Part shown: positions 25,861-37,600 of the stretch, in pieces
Position numbering within the stretch: position 1 is the first letter of the stretch
How the letters are laid out: each line of letters begins with the position of its first letter
Source: Symbiodinium sp. CCMP2592
Taxonomy: Eukaryota; Sar; Dinophyceae; Suessiales; Symbiodiniaceae
Assembly: GCA_905221615.1 (NCBI GenBank)
Contig: CAJNDT010005312.1
Location: 507,489-571,488 of the forward strand
Direction of reading: 5' to 3'
DNA length: 64,000 bases
Program-made: the position numbers and the translations under genes
Notes under the pieces: generated by a model
The model's database searches: none
Seen by the model: the letters and a program-made list of their open reading frames with translations, nothing else
Told to the model about the DNA's origin: nothing

Positions 25861-26230
25861 GGGAGTCCTTCACTATCCGCTCTCAAAGAGCGCTAACACA
25901 CGTCGAGGAAGAGGAGACAACGCTAGGAAACCTACAGAAGTCGGTTACCCAGAACCCTGTGTGTGACTGGAGGGGGTGACTTGGTAGGCACGCGTCGAGG
26001 AGGTGCCGAACCTAAGGGGCCTGTTACTAAAGAATCGGATGCCCAGACTCCCAGGAACGGCGAGAGGGGCCGACTGGGATGACACAGGATTCTACTCGAG
26101 GGAGTGGATGCGAAGGTGAGATAACGCAAACACTCGTCGAGGAAGTGGAGGCGACCTAAGTAACCTGCAGAGGTCGGTTGACCAGACCCTTGTGAGTCGG
26201 CGCGAGGGGGAGTGGGCTGCGCATGAGCAT
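25861..26230. repeat. decayed satellite edge with 'gtcgaggaag' repeats
   Basis: The words 'cgtcgaggaagaggag', 'gtcggttacccagaaccctg' and variants recur at about 25,905, 25,995 and 26,135, suggesting an older, longer-period tandem repeat next to the 108-bp array. Confidence 0.5.
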
Positions 26231-27076
26231 GTCAGGGAGCAGCGGTGATGAGGTCTTATACGGCCAAGGTGAGCGGTGAAGTTGTCCAGTGTAGGGTCCA
26301 TGCTTGTGAGCAATGAGCCACACGTCCAACCCGTGGAGCGCGGAGAAGTGCCTGCGAAGCTCAGGTCGCAGCTGAAGTTGCGCAGTGAGGGAGGAAGGCC
26401 ATCCGGTAGGCAATCGAGGCGGTCAACGAAGGCCCTTGCGACCAGCAGGTGATCATGTCCGCCAGCTCGGTGGTGATGCGAGGGAAGAGAGGCATACCGG
26501 ATTGCGACAAAGGAGCGAAAGGCAGAATGAATACACGCAAGTAGGTAGACACTACATGTGAGCGCATGGCGGAAACTAGGGAGGCGGCTGAACGGATGGA
26601 TGAGCGCGGACTGGCAAGAAGATGGGCGAGGAGGCCTGGAATTTAAGGAGCCAATGGAGGGGGCACTGTCACCCCGCCGCAGCTGACGATACAAGGTGTG
26701 GGTGCTCATCGGGCCTGGAAGGCAGCCCTTAGTGCCGCCCCGGGGGTCCACACACCTTAAGAGGAGGGGAATCGTCAGAGGGCTGCGACGGGCCCCGGGG
26801 TATATATATATATATATATATACAGATGAATATTTCTGTGCGTATGTATATATACATATATACATACATACATATGTATGTACCCACACATAATGCATCT
26901 ACAGTAGCCAGAGGCTCTGAACTCATCCTTTGCTTTCATCCAAGTGCCTTAAGCTATGTCCTTAGTCTGGGCCACTCCAAGCGGACACGTCTTCAGTTTC
27001 GTGCGAGGCCAGAGAAGCTTGCCGCGTATGTGCAGGGGTCCGGCACGGATTAGGGGCCCGAAACTGAAACCCTAAA

Positions 27077-27185
27077 CCCAGAGACTCCAATATCCCTTAA
27101 TTAAGGAATATACCTTAAATGATATAAGGGGTCCTACCATGATTTAAGGAATATTCCTTAATTAAGGGATATTGGAGTCTCTGGG
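27077..27185. mobile_element. 109-bp foldback element with perfect inverted ends (copy 2)
   Basis: Identical in structure to 15,054-15,162, with 35-bp arms. It lies in the spacer between units 2 and 3. Confidence 0.9.
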
Positions 27186-27850
27186 AACCTTGATCCCAGC
27201 CCTCAGACCCTGAACTCTTGGCCTCAAGCGCCAAACATACAAAACCTAACCCCACAACCGTGCAAACTGATAGATCGAAAGCTTAAGCGCTGAGTTTCTG
27301 AAAGCCGTAGAACTTGCAACGACAATGTTTGACGATCTGAACTCCCAAACTCCAACTCCATAACCACAAGTTGTGTTTGGAGTAGCTCTCCTCTCATCCT
27401 CCACAGGCTATGCGGACTTAGTGTAGAGGCGTGAAAATGCTCAGAGCTATTCTTAGTGTTTCTTACAGTTATAGCTGTATTCTTTAGTATGCCCGAAAAC
27501 CTTTGTTCTAGTTGTCAGCGCCCCTGCATTGTGACTCGCCTGGAGCGCCGAATCTCTGCTTACAGCAGGCCAAATCCTGACGGATCAACAAAGAAGTCAT
27601 ACTAACGGAGATCAACACCACAAGCCCGTTTAGGAGTTAGAGGGCTTAGGAAACCCCAAGCCACCAAACCCCCAGCCCTGAAATCATCTTAAATGCTAAG
27701 CGCCAAAGTCCCACGAGACCAAAAAGGCCAGGGCTTTCCAGAGACCGCCCTTCTTCCGACCGTTCAGTTATTGACATAGAGACTACACCCCACAAACAAA
27801 CGGGGTAAAACCCCAAGCGCTCAATCCAGCCAACACAGAAAGGCCAAAAT

Positions 27851-30290
27851 CCTAAACCTACAGGGTATTACTGGGCCAGGTCGCTCTTTCCTCCTTCGTG
27901 CGAGAAGCTGGATGCGGTGGTGGCCGCAGCAAGGCTCAAAGTATGCCCAGTCTTTAGGATTTGCGGTTTGGGGGCAGCTTTCCTGTAGGGCTCCAAGTAC
28001 TACTACTGCTACTGCGACGACGACTACTGCTACGCTACTGTCATTGCCGCCGCCACTGCCACTGCTGCCGCTATTGCTGCTGCTGCTGCTGCTGCTCCGC
28101 CACAGTACTACTGTAGCCAGCACTACTACCACCACCGCCGCACGTCTGTCGTGGGACTGCAATGATTACCCATATGTTCTTCAGTGGCCTAAAAATACTG
28201 GAGTTGCTTTCTTTTTCGTCTCGCGATCACTGCAGTGAGTAGTGCTGCCGTACTATTCATAGTGCTTCTTATCTTTCTTGGGATTGCTGTGATCGCTACT
28301 CCTTTCTCGTCGTTACTGCTGTGGTTGGGCACGCGATTACAACGGCGGTAATTATGACGGTTGCTGCTACTGTGATTGTTGTTCGTCAGGAGTCTTGCTG
28401 TTGTTATTTTGCTACGGCTGATGTCGCTGTTGCTAGGCTGGGTGAGTCGTGATTATTGCCATAACTAATACTATAGCCTGCATGAATCATTGTAACAATT
28501 GCGTGTTTTGTCATTCTCACTAGGAGGTGCGTTTTAAATTTATAAGGTCTCGAGAGGTAGAGGTCAGGGCGCGAAGTCCGAGGGCGAATAATCTAAAACA
28601 AGTGGTGCCGAAGTTTCATTGGCTCTCTTGTACGCTCTCGAGTTTTCCGGTCCAGCTCCATGGCGACCTCCTCCACACCCAGGCGTATCCTCATCGTCTA
28701 CACCGGTTCAAGAGGTGACTGGCAGCCGTATGTTGTTGCTGGCACCATCTTGCGTGAAGCTGGTTACGAGGTGCATCTGTGTGGCCCAGGTGATGCTGCA
28801 GGGATGGCCGCTGACCATGACCTTCCGTTTCAACGCGTTCGTCAGAGCATCCTCCGGAACTGGCCCGACAAATTCTCTGATGCCATCAGCCACGAGAAGA
28901 TGCCCACAGTACCGGTAAGGTCTGACCGAGATGAGATGATTGCGGAGAGGAAGGCTCTCTACGATTTGTTCTCGACTTTCAAGCCAGAGCTCGTTCTCAC
29001 CGCCTTTATGACCCTGATCGAGGTCAGTATCTTCAGCGAGATCTTCGACGACATCCCTTTCGTGAACTTCGCTCTTCAGACACCGGCGGGACGTGACTGG
29101 AACATGGCCAGCATCAACCTTCCGCGATTATTGAAACCTCTGAACTGGCAACTCAACATGTTCATGATGTCAATGATCCTCAAGATGCAACGGAAGGAGC
29201 TAGACTGCATCCCGGAAGTCTTGCCTCCGGAGCTGCGCAAGTCCATGCCCAAAAAGATCACAACGCAACCTTGGCTGGAGCACTGGTCAGAACAAGCAGT
29301 GTTTCCAAATCTTGTCGCACAAAGTACAGTCATCAATGGCGATGATTGGGGAAAGCACTACAAAACAGTCGTTTCGCTTGGTCCGCTCATGCTGGCGCCG
29401 AGCAGTCAGTCAGGGCATGAGTTTGGCAGCGACCAGATGCAGCAGAAGCTGGGCTCTTGTGAATTCGTTAAGTCGGAATTTAGTTTAAGTTGCCATTTCT
29501 CTAGTACATACTATGGTTTCCCCAATTTAGTGTATCTAAATTGCCATGTCCGTAGTACATAATAGACGATGGTTCCCTTATGATGGTAACTCAAAATAGA
29601 ATCCCAGGATGGAAGACTTTCTCGCCCAGGGGGATGCTCCGGTCTACATCGGCTTTGGGTCCATGAAGGTCTTCACGCCCAAGTATATGACTTTGCTCTG
29701 CGCCCGTGCCTTGCACCTTACCGGCCTGCGTGGCGTGATCTGTGCAGGTTGGGCGGGTATAGATCTGCAGCATGTGGAAGGTGAAGCTGACGAGTTGGAG
29801 CTGACTGAGTACATCAATCGCAACGTGCTCTTCATGCCCAAGTCACCTCACGGCCTCCTCTTCCCGCGGTGCCAGGCCATCGTTCACCATGGTGGCGCAG
29901 GAACCATGAATGCCTCCGTCCGCTCGGGGAAACCAACCATCATCATACCGATTTTGTTAGACCAGTATGACCATTCAAGAAAGATCAATGAGATGGGCAT
30001 CGGAAAAGGCCTGAAGCATCTTCGGCATCAGACACCCTCGACAATCGCTGCAGCAATCAACGAGTGCATTAACTCGCAGTCGATCCGGACGAAGGCAGAG
30101 GAAGTTGGCTCAGCCATGCGCCGTGAAGAAGAACAGGCCCCAGTAAAGCTGACGCAGTTCATTCAGGACTACTTCCGGGACTACGTGGATGGCGGCCGCT
30201 TCAAAAGCATCATGAGAGACGCGCGAGAGCGACGAGGGCAGCAGTGCTGCAAGTGCTGATGCGCCCAGCAGCAAAATTCGCAGATTTCGC
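27851..30290 (+). repeat. tandem unit 3, partial (recent part)
   Basis: The unit is nearly identical to units 1 and 2 from its start to just after the glycosyltransferase stop. Near 30,290 identity falls abruptly, although the same landmarks continue downstream. That point therefore marks a recombination or gene-conversion border. Confidence 0.9.
28660..30259 (+). CDS. UDP-glycosyltransferase, sterol-glucosyltransferase-like, copy 3
   Basis: This is the third copy of the two-exon gene: ATG at 28,660, exon 2 from about 29,608, stop at 30,259. It has the same catalytic landmarks as copy 1 (GSRGDWQP, HHGGAGT, DQYDHS). It shares PVYIGFGSM with copy 2 and differs near the C-terminus (RRGQQCCKC instead of RRAQQCCKC). 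Its downstream DNA is diverged, so copy 3 probably has its own 3' UTR while the upstream 800 bases match the other copies. The three copies may give a dosage effect. Confidence 0.88.
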
Positions 30291-30577
30291 TGGAGCGCAG
30301 CATGGACGACCTAGATTCTCAAACAACCGCCACAGAAGACTTGGATTTACAACGCTTGAACCACACCCGGACAGCATGGATTGGAGCACAGAGGCATCGC
30401 CCACAAACTTATGTACCAAAACTCGTGGAGGTCGTAGTGGTTGTCGGTCGGCATTGACCATGGTCGTAGTCGAAGCCTTAGTCGTCGTCATCATCGCCGT
30501 CTTGGCAAGAGTCTAGTCCACCTGTAGCCGCAGTGGCAGTAGCAGCAGCAGCTTCGCAGTCGCATCCGCAATGGCAG

Positions 30578-30691
30578 TACTTGGAGGTTCATGGCTAGTT
30601 ATAAGTAGGGCTATAAGTCCCCCCATATGGGTTATAAGTATAGTTACCCTACTTATAACCCTACTTATAACTACCCATGAACCTCCAAGTA
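30578..30691. mobile_element. foldback (MITE-like) element, 114 bp
   Basis: Arms of 40 bases pair with two mismatches, starting 'tacttggaggttcatgg'. It belongs to the family at 14,573 and 23,505. The equivalent place in units 1 and 2 (about 9,640 and 18,552) is empty. The ends lie at 'TA' on both sides, which would fit a TA target duplication. Confidence 0.85.
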
Positions 30692-31208
30692 GCCCCGGAG
30701 TCGGACTAGCAGTACCAGCAGTGGAAGTCGTCGTCGGCGTCGTCGTGGGAACAGTGACAGAAGCAGAAGCAGCAACAGTAATGTTACGAGTAGGGGAAAT
30801 TGTAGTGCCAGAACTCGGCGTGTTAGAAATGGCAGTGGTGGTGGTAGTTCTAGTTGTAGTCGTCATCGTCGTCTCCGTTGTTGTAGAAGAAGAAGAAGAA
30901 GACGAAGCAGAAGTAGCAGGAGTAGCAATAGCAGAGTGGTCGTGGTCACAGTCGTGCTGCAAATTGGCAGGTAGTGGCAGGGTCGGTAGTAGTAGCACAG
31001 TGTGCGAAGACATCAGTCTATGTATTGCCGAGACTTGCACGCCTGGGTTTTTCAAGGGCATATATGTCCTACAGCTGAAGCAAACAGTGACGGCATCGTT
31101 GATTGCAATGAAGAAGTATCTTACACATCCAGCGCCGTGGCAACAGGAAAGAATGCATCGCGACTCTTAGGGCAGTCAGAGTCTGCTGCACGCTCTTGTC
31201 AAACCATG

Positions 31209-31310
31209 TGGGTGGTTGTCAAAATTTGGGACATTTTTTGTTCCCCATTATAGTACGGCACCTAATATTTAGGATACCCCGAAAGGGACCATAGTTTTGA
31301 CAACTGCCCA
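31209..31310. mobile_element. full-length foldback element of the 'TGGGTGGTTGTC' family
   Basis: The left end 'tgggtggttgtcaaaattt' pairs with the right end 'agttttgacaactgccca'. The centre contains 'tacggcacctaatatttagg', which recurs as 'tacggcacctattatttagg' in the element at 59,619. It is non-coding. Confidence 0.8.
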
Positions 31311-32277
31311 TGTGTAGGGTCTCAGAGGGTCAAGAAAGGGCATCGTCCGTTCAGTCCGCCCTCATTCAGTTGTCCTTGCTCACTCGGCCCACTCTCCAAT
31401 GCATGTTTCTGTTCCGTGGCATTAGCCACGACAGATCTGCGATCCCTCTTTTTGAGCCGACGGAGATCTCACTTGTGTTTTTTGATGTCTTCCAGACATT
31501 CCGGAACCTTGTGCTATCTGCTTCCCATTCGTCCAGATTCCGATATCTCTGCGTCTCCGAAATGCATGAAACAGTCATCGGCTTGTCTGCAGGACAACAG
31601 CTGTGATTTTGTGTAGGGTCGTTTGTGTGCAGGATAGTGTTTGCGGTTGTTCTTTATTGCTGTGGTCTCTCCTAGTGGTCTTGTCGACATTGCGATGCTC
31701 CGGCTGGTTGAAGCCGTTTCCAGTAGATCCGTGCATGATTCATGAAGCCAGTTGCGAGTCGATGTAAAATCAGATTGCGCAGGGTTTGCCGAGAGCTAGT
31801 CGCGAACCCTAACCCTCATATCTGGAAGCACAGTTGTCCTCAGACTCCTTGGAAGTGGCACATTGCCCCGATGAATGAGTCCTAATTTCATCCCTAAATC
31901 ATCCTAAACCCTGAACCCTTAAACCATCCTAAACCCTATCAGCAATCTAGAACTATAATACGTCAAATATGCCCAGACCCGTTCCGGCGTTTTCGGGCCT
32001 CTGCGGGAAGGGCTCGAGCCCCCGAAGCTTCCGAAGCCCTTACCCAGAGAGCCCAGCACCTCTCCCTCTGATAAGAGTACTACAAGATTAATACCATGAT
32101 AGTGCCATATTCAATCCTTGATAAACTAAAGGCTAATACTGTACTAATACGACAATAAGCGGACTACAATAATAAAACCATACTAACTACAAACCTTTTA
32201 AAGCCCCTTACTAACATCCTTGATGAAACCCTTATAGGACCCTTTGAAGGAGCCGCCTTCCAAACCTATCTATCCAT

Positions 32278-32330
32278 ATGTATGTATATGTATATATGTT
32301 CATATATATATATATACATACATACATATG
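32278..32330. repeat. TATG/TA microsatellite
   Basis: Short TATG and TA runs lie exactly where the segment with the minus-strand gene is missing relative to units 1 and 2. Confidence 0.8.
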
Positions 32331-33060
32331 TAAGTGTGTATGCATGTGCATACACTAGACGCACATATGACATTTGCACATGTGATTTTCCACTTGAAAA
32401 GGGTTGGTGGGCCTCGGGAGCCCGACCTCACGACCCAAGGAGAGGGGAGGCGCCGCCGCAACGTTAATGAAGGAATAAATGCCGTAGACCATAGCAGCCG
32501 TAATTGTGAACAGTATGTATTCCTGAAGGGTTGGGCTCTGTGGGCTCACAGTGAGTCAAGGCTGCACTTCGGAGTCGGAGGCAACTTTTCGAGCGATTCC
32601 AAATTCCCCATAGCTAAAGGATAGAGGCCCATTTTAAGGCTTATGCTTCTATGTGAAGCGGCTGCAAGCGGTAATGGCCAATATTGGTGAAGGAATTTAG
32701 GGTGCAGGGGTTACAAGAGTAATTACCAGACCTCCCCGACCCTTAAGTCAACATCATCCGTAGCGCAGGAATCCTGCGCTGCCCAGTGGTTACCAACGCA
32801 GCAAAAGCAAGGGGATCGAGGCAAAAGGCCGCCAGTGTTCTACACCCAGAATCCGTAACTCTCACAGTCGCCATAGAGGTCAGAGGGGGCCGGACATGTT
32901 GGAATATCCCTATGTAATACACTGACATTCTCAGGCCAAGAATTGACTCCAATCAAGATGAGACCAAGTCGCCTTGAGTTTCAATTCGGTTGGAGGCAGG
33001 GGAAACTTCGGCTGCATGGATCGGGCATGTGGCTCCGCTTAGGGTTTAGGGTTCAGGCTC

Positions 33061-34163
33061 TGCTTGCAAGGTTCCTTGAGTCTGCGGTTCAGAGCCATTC
33101 CTGCAGAATCTGGATTCTTAAGCAGATGCGATGTGGAAGGCGGGATGTTCTTTTGAGCTCTTCAGCAATCAGCGCCGGATCATGACTGCAAGGGAAACTT
33201 CCGCACTTGTTACTTGGCATGCCCCAAAGCTCTTTCTTTGCGGCTCCATGGGTGCCCCTCTCGAGCCCAACGATCGCCGGAAGCAGCGGCCACGAGGCTT
33301 GCCACCAACTTGAAGCTTCTGTGTGCACCCTAAACCCTCAAAGCCCCAAACCCCCCAAACCCCAACCCCTACAAGCCCTAAACCCAGGTCAAGAGTGCCG
33401 GCGCTAGACGACAAACAGGTTTTCTTCCGCGGTCGTGAAGCTGTGTTGGCTCGTTTGTGGCATCGTGAAACGTATATATGTTAAGTGACCATAATAGAGA
33501 TCTATAGAAAAAAAGACAGTTTCCTTGTTCTGGTAAGTTAAACTAAGTTCCTTAACAAGAGCTCCGCACCATGCCCAAACAACGGCCCCACGTGCTTGTC
33601 CTGCTACTGCTCGCACCCCAGCACCGGATGAAAGCCACAGGAGACGAAGGACCAGACCAGCTGAAGATGAACGAAGGCGGTGAGGCGGCATCACGCCAAA
33701 AAGATGCCCCGCAAGTCTAAGTGTGACCATTCGCATCATGAACTCAGCAGAGTTAGCTTGCGGTTGTACGTGTGCACGTATGGTTGAAACGGCGCTCTGC
33801 GGCTTCGAGGAGGCTCCTAAAGTTGGAGCTTCCATGAAAGACGGATCAGGGAAACATTCATGCGACCACCTAGTGCTGCAAAACTGCTGTATACATAATC
33901 GGGCCCTATGGCCCTCACATTTTGATGCAACGTGTGGGGACATTCCTTCGAGACTTGTCATGGTGGGTGTATACGGGGGAAGTTAGAAGATCCCCGTCGA
34001 TTGCATGCGTCTCCTGGCCCTGTGCCTTGCCACGCTGCTGGCTGTGCGCCTGGACTCCGGGGCGGCACCTCGTCTCTCTGTTTCTCAGAATTGAGGCTGA
34101 ACGCACACACAAAAGAAATCCACTGTAAGGCAGACGCTGCGTCTTCACGGTGTGCAGCTTCAA
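33061..34163. other. no gene recognised; short secretory-like frame at 33,571-33,720
   Basis: A 49-codon plus-strand frame at 33,571-33,720 starts MPKQRPHVLVLLLLAP, which resembles a short signal peptide, and ends in a charged tail. It lies opposite a 185-codon minus-strand frame (33,404-33,961). Neither has a recognisable family. A CCCTAAA/CCCCAAA-rich stretch lies at 33,325-33,390. Confidence 0.2.
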
Positions 34164-34251
34164 CTTACCCTTGGTTAGTAAGGAATGGAAGAATGGTAGT
34201 AATAGTAGTTATTGTATCCCATTCCTCCATTCCCTACTAACCAAAGGTAAG
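34164..34251. mobile_element. foldback element, 88 bp, family 'CTTACCTTTGGTTAG'
   Basis: The 33-base arms pair with three mismatches; the left begins 'cttacccttggttagtaagg'. Relatives are at 60,925-61,018 and, as a half copy, at 12,739. Confidence 0.85.
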
Positions 34252-34444
34252 TATAGATCCCTTATAGTAACCCTTATAGACCCCCTTAAAGGGAACCCTA
34301 CCATTCCCTAAGTCAAACCCTGAAGTATCCTGAAGTCACATTGCTTTGCCGTGGGTCTGGAGTCGAGGCCGTCCGAGAAAATGCCCGATCCGCGCTCATC
34401 CTCGAGGTCCGGCGTCTCTCGGAAGATTCCGATGTTCTACCTAG

Positions 34445-34543
34445 AGTCTCCATTGTAGTTCCTTTTTTGGCTAACCAAAATGTCTATTATAGGATCCTAA
34501 CCATAAAACTGGTTAACCAAAAGCAGGAACAGCAATGGAGACT
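34445..34543. mobile_element. foldback element, 99 bp, family 'AGTCTCCATTG'
   Basis: The left arm, 'agtctccattgtagttcc' and onward to 'ggctaacc', pairs with the right arm over about 32 bases with a few mismatches. It lies about 65 bp before the start of the LRR gene. Confidence 0.8.
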
Positions 34544-34608
34544 ATGGGTTAGGTTCCTCTTGTGAACCCGTCGTTAGGGTGTACGTAAAGAAACACCGGA
34601 GGACAGCT

Positions 34609-37600
34609 ATGGGGAGCAGCAAGCGGGCCGAAGACGAAAAGGATCCGGAGATTGATGCTCGGCTGAACGTTTGTTTGGGGTCACTGGGCTCCAGATGTCG
34701 GACTCCGTGCTCGCTCACTCGCTGCTCCTTCCAGCACCTTTTCCCGACTGCCCTTGCAAGGCCCGTCCCCGCAAACGCTCCACAGCATCTTGGAGATGCT
34801 CGGAGTGCCGGCCGAAGAGCTCACCGGAGGTCCCGAGCAGTGGCGAGGAGTCCACTTCCGTCAGGACGGTTGTGTGTGGAAGCTGGATCTAGATGGGAGA
34901 CCCATCAGCGGCAGACTGGATCCTCTTGCGAATCTCACAAGCCTGAGGATTCTATATCTCTCGGACACCGGAGTAACCGGAGACTTGCAGGCTTTGGGCG
35001 GGATGGGCGAGCTGCAGCAGCTACGGCTGGATGGTACGAACGTGGCCGGTGACCTGACACCACTGTCCAAGCTCACCAATCTGAAGCTGCTTGTGCTCAA
35101 GAACACCGGCGTAACCGGAGATTTGCGGGCTTTGGCCGGGATGAGCGATATGCAGGTACTATGGTTGCATGGTACCAAGGTGGCCGGTGACCTGAAACCA
35201 CTTTCCACCCTCACGAAGCTGAAGCAGCTATTTCTTTCGGACACCGGCGTAACGGGAGACTTGCACGACTTGGGCGGGATGGGCGAGCTGCAATATCTAA
35301 GGCTGGATGGTACGAAGGTGGCAGGTGATCTGCAACCGCTTTCCACCCTCACTGACACCACTGTCCAAGCTCACCAAGCTGAAGGAGCTTGCGCTCAAGA
35401 ACACCGGCATAACCGGAGATTTGCGGGCTTTGGGCGAGATGCGCGAGCTGCAGAAGCTATGGCTGCACGGTACCAAAGTGGCCGGTCAACTGCAACCACT
35501 CTCCAAGCTCATCGAGCTGAGGCAGCTATTTCTTTCGGACACCGGCGTAACGGGAGACTTGCACGACTTGGGCGGGATGGGCGAGCTGCAATATCTATGG
35601 CTGGATGGTACGAAAGTGGCAGGTGGTCTGCAACCGCTTTCCACCCTCACGAAGCTGAAGGAGCTCTTGCTCCAGAAATCCGGAGTCACCGGAGACTTGC
35701 AGGCTTTGGGTGGGATGAGCGATATGCAGAAGCTATCGTTGCATGGTACCAAGGTGGCTGGTGACCTGAAATCACTCTCCAAGCTTACGAAGCTAACGCA
35801 GCTATATCTCTCGGACACCGGATTAACCGGAGACTTGCAGGCTTTGGGCGGGATGGGCGAGCTGCATCATCTATGGTTGGATGGTACGAACGTGGCCGGT
35901 GACCTGACACCACTGTCCAAGCTCACCAAGCTGAAGGAGCTCTTGCTGACGAACACCGGCGTAACCGGAGACTTGCAGGCTTTGGGCGGGATGGGCGAGC
36001 TGCAGAAGCTGTGGTTGGATGGTACGCACGTGGCCGGTGACCTGACACCACTGTCCACCCTCACGAAGCTGAACAAGCTCTTGCTGAAGAACACCGGCGT
36101 AACCGGAGATTTGCGGGCTTTGGGCGAGATGCGCGAGCTGCAGAAGCTATGGCTGCATGGTACGAAGGTGGCCGGCGACCTGAAACCGCTCTCCAAGATC
36201 ACGAAGCTGAAGGAGCTGTTTCTTGCGGACACCGGCGTAACCGGAGACTTGCAGGCTTTGGGCGGGATGGGCGAGCTGCAGAAGCTGTGGTTGGATGGTA
36301 CGAAGGTGGCCGGTGACCTGCAAGCGCTTTCCACCCTCACGAAGCTGAAGGAGCTCTTGGTGAAGAACACCGGCGTAACCGGAGATTTGCGGGCTTTGGG
36401 CGGGATGGGTGAGCTGCAGAAGCTATCGCTGGATAGCACCAAGGTAAGCGGTAACTTGGAATCTCTTGCCAACATGGCGGAGCTGCACCGTTTGATCATA
36501 GCAAATACCGCCGTGGAGGGCCCTATCACCAAGCTAATCCATCTGACGAGTCTAGAAGAGGCACGGGCACGAGATGTGTTGCCTGTACGTAGCATTGCCA
36601 TGTTTTCTCGGGCCCTAGTCCGCGGCCGCACCCCTGATCGTCCGTCTTGGAGGCCGATCTGAGATTCACGCACGTTACTGGGCGCTTGACATCCGCCTGG
36701 CGCGGCCAACTCCTGCAGCTCCACACGCTCAAGCTCCAAGACCGGGCCTCAGAGCAAGGCCCCATGTACATCCCTTCGCCTCTGAGCATATTTTGTCCTG
36801 GGCGCGTCCCGATGAAGCCGAGGGGAGCCGGGTGAACTTCCTGCCCGTCGGAAGTGACCTCGAAGACCTCCGAGCGACCTTCTTCACCAACGAGACCCGC
36901 CAGCTCCTTCCAGCTCTTGCAAACTTGGATGCTGCCTGGCTGCGCTTCAGGGATTGGATGGGCTTGGCCAACACTCGCAAGTCGATGCTTTTTTTGAAAA
37001 CAAGGTCCCAAGGTAGAAAGTGAATCTTTTGATGTTTCTTGCATCCAAGGTCTCGCTGTGTCCGCTGGATGGCCCTGTGCAGAATCTGTTGGAGCCCTTC
37101 TCGTTCGCGCAACGCTTGGCTTCGATCCGCGCCAATGGCGCGAACCTTTGCGGCAGTTTGGTGAAGGGCTGCTTGCAGCAGGTAGACGTGGACGGCGAGC
37201 ACTACGGGCAACATTGTGGGATACGCGAGCGTGGCTTACAGAGCTCCCTGCAAGGGTTGGAGTTGGCGGGCAACCAGATCCACCGTGTCGAGGGCATCCC
37301 GGCCAACGTCTATGTCTCCTTGGCGAACAACTCGGAGATGTACGTTGACGTGAAAGCCTTGCACAACTTGCAGCTTGGCAGGTTCAAAACGCATCTTTTG
37401 CGTGGTATCTATCGAACCCTGCCCTGGATTGTCCTGGGCCGCGTACATCATATAATGTTTTGCGCACGTATATTTCGCACGGCCATACCGGGCCTGTACG
37501 ATGGTTTTATCTTCGGTTATATGACAGCTACAGGGCATACAGGCTATTTGTTCCAAACAAACGTATATTTTAGAATTGTCTTCATGCCTGGCTAATACGT

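Larger units (their letters stand above)
23735..26800. repeat. GC-rich block inserted in a TA microsatellite of unit 2
   Basis: The block begins after (TA)n with 'aagtaggtaggg' and ends 'ggccccgggg' directly before a second TA run and the 'cagatgaatatttctgtg' that follows the TA run in unit 1. Unit 1 shows the uninterrupted arrangement at 14,778-14,810. The block is richer in G and C than its surroundings. It consists of about 250 bp of unique sequence, the 108-bp minisatellite, decayed repeats to about 26,230, and about 570 bp without recognised genes. No terminal inverted repeats were found at its ends. Confidence 0.8.
15811..27850 (+). repeat. tandem unit 2 (about 12 kb including a 3.1-kb insert)
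   Basis: This is a second copy of the 8.9-kb unit, nearly identical to unit 1 from the glycosyltransferase to the TA microsatellite at 23,709. The microsatellite then contains an extra block (23,735-26,800), after which the unit resumes with its spacer (26,801-27,850). The glycosyltransferase of unit 3 lies 12,038 bases after that of unit 2 because of this block. Confidence 0.95.
30291..33060. repeat. older, diverged continuation of the unit
   Basis: The order of landmarks follows units 1 and 2. The triplet-biased tract (30,430-30,990), a full-length foldback element (31,209-31,310) and 'atgcatgaaacagtcatcgg' (31,560) are followed by the 'ccctaaccctcat' spacer (31,800), the 'gggcctcgggagcccgacc' segment (32,410) and the 'gtgggctcacagtgagtcaagg' segment (32,540). 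Substitutions are frequent throughout. The segment equivalent to 11,300-13,040 with the minus-strand gene is missing. No intact gene is seen. Confidence 0.75.

Noticed and set aside
24216-25886. Repeat protein encoded by the 108-bp array
   Set aside because: Frames are open on both strands, no start context is plausible, and 86-, 109-, 112- and 119-bp spacings break any frame.
26092-26898. 268-codon minus-strand frame
   Set aside because: It starts in a TA microsatellite and runs through satellite-edge DNA; composition is Arg/Ser/Leu-rich with no domain.
33404-33961. 185-codon minus-strand frame
   Set aside because: No family or domain, in a gene-poor region; probably chance in GC-rich DNA.
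35349-35764. Extension of the first LRR frame to 35,764
   Set aside because: After the junction this frame loses the leucine repeat, while another frame regains it; the extension is a shadow.
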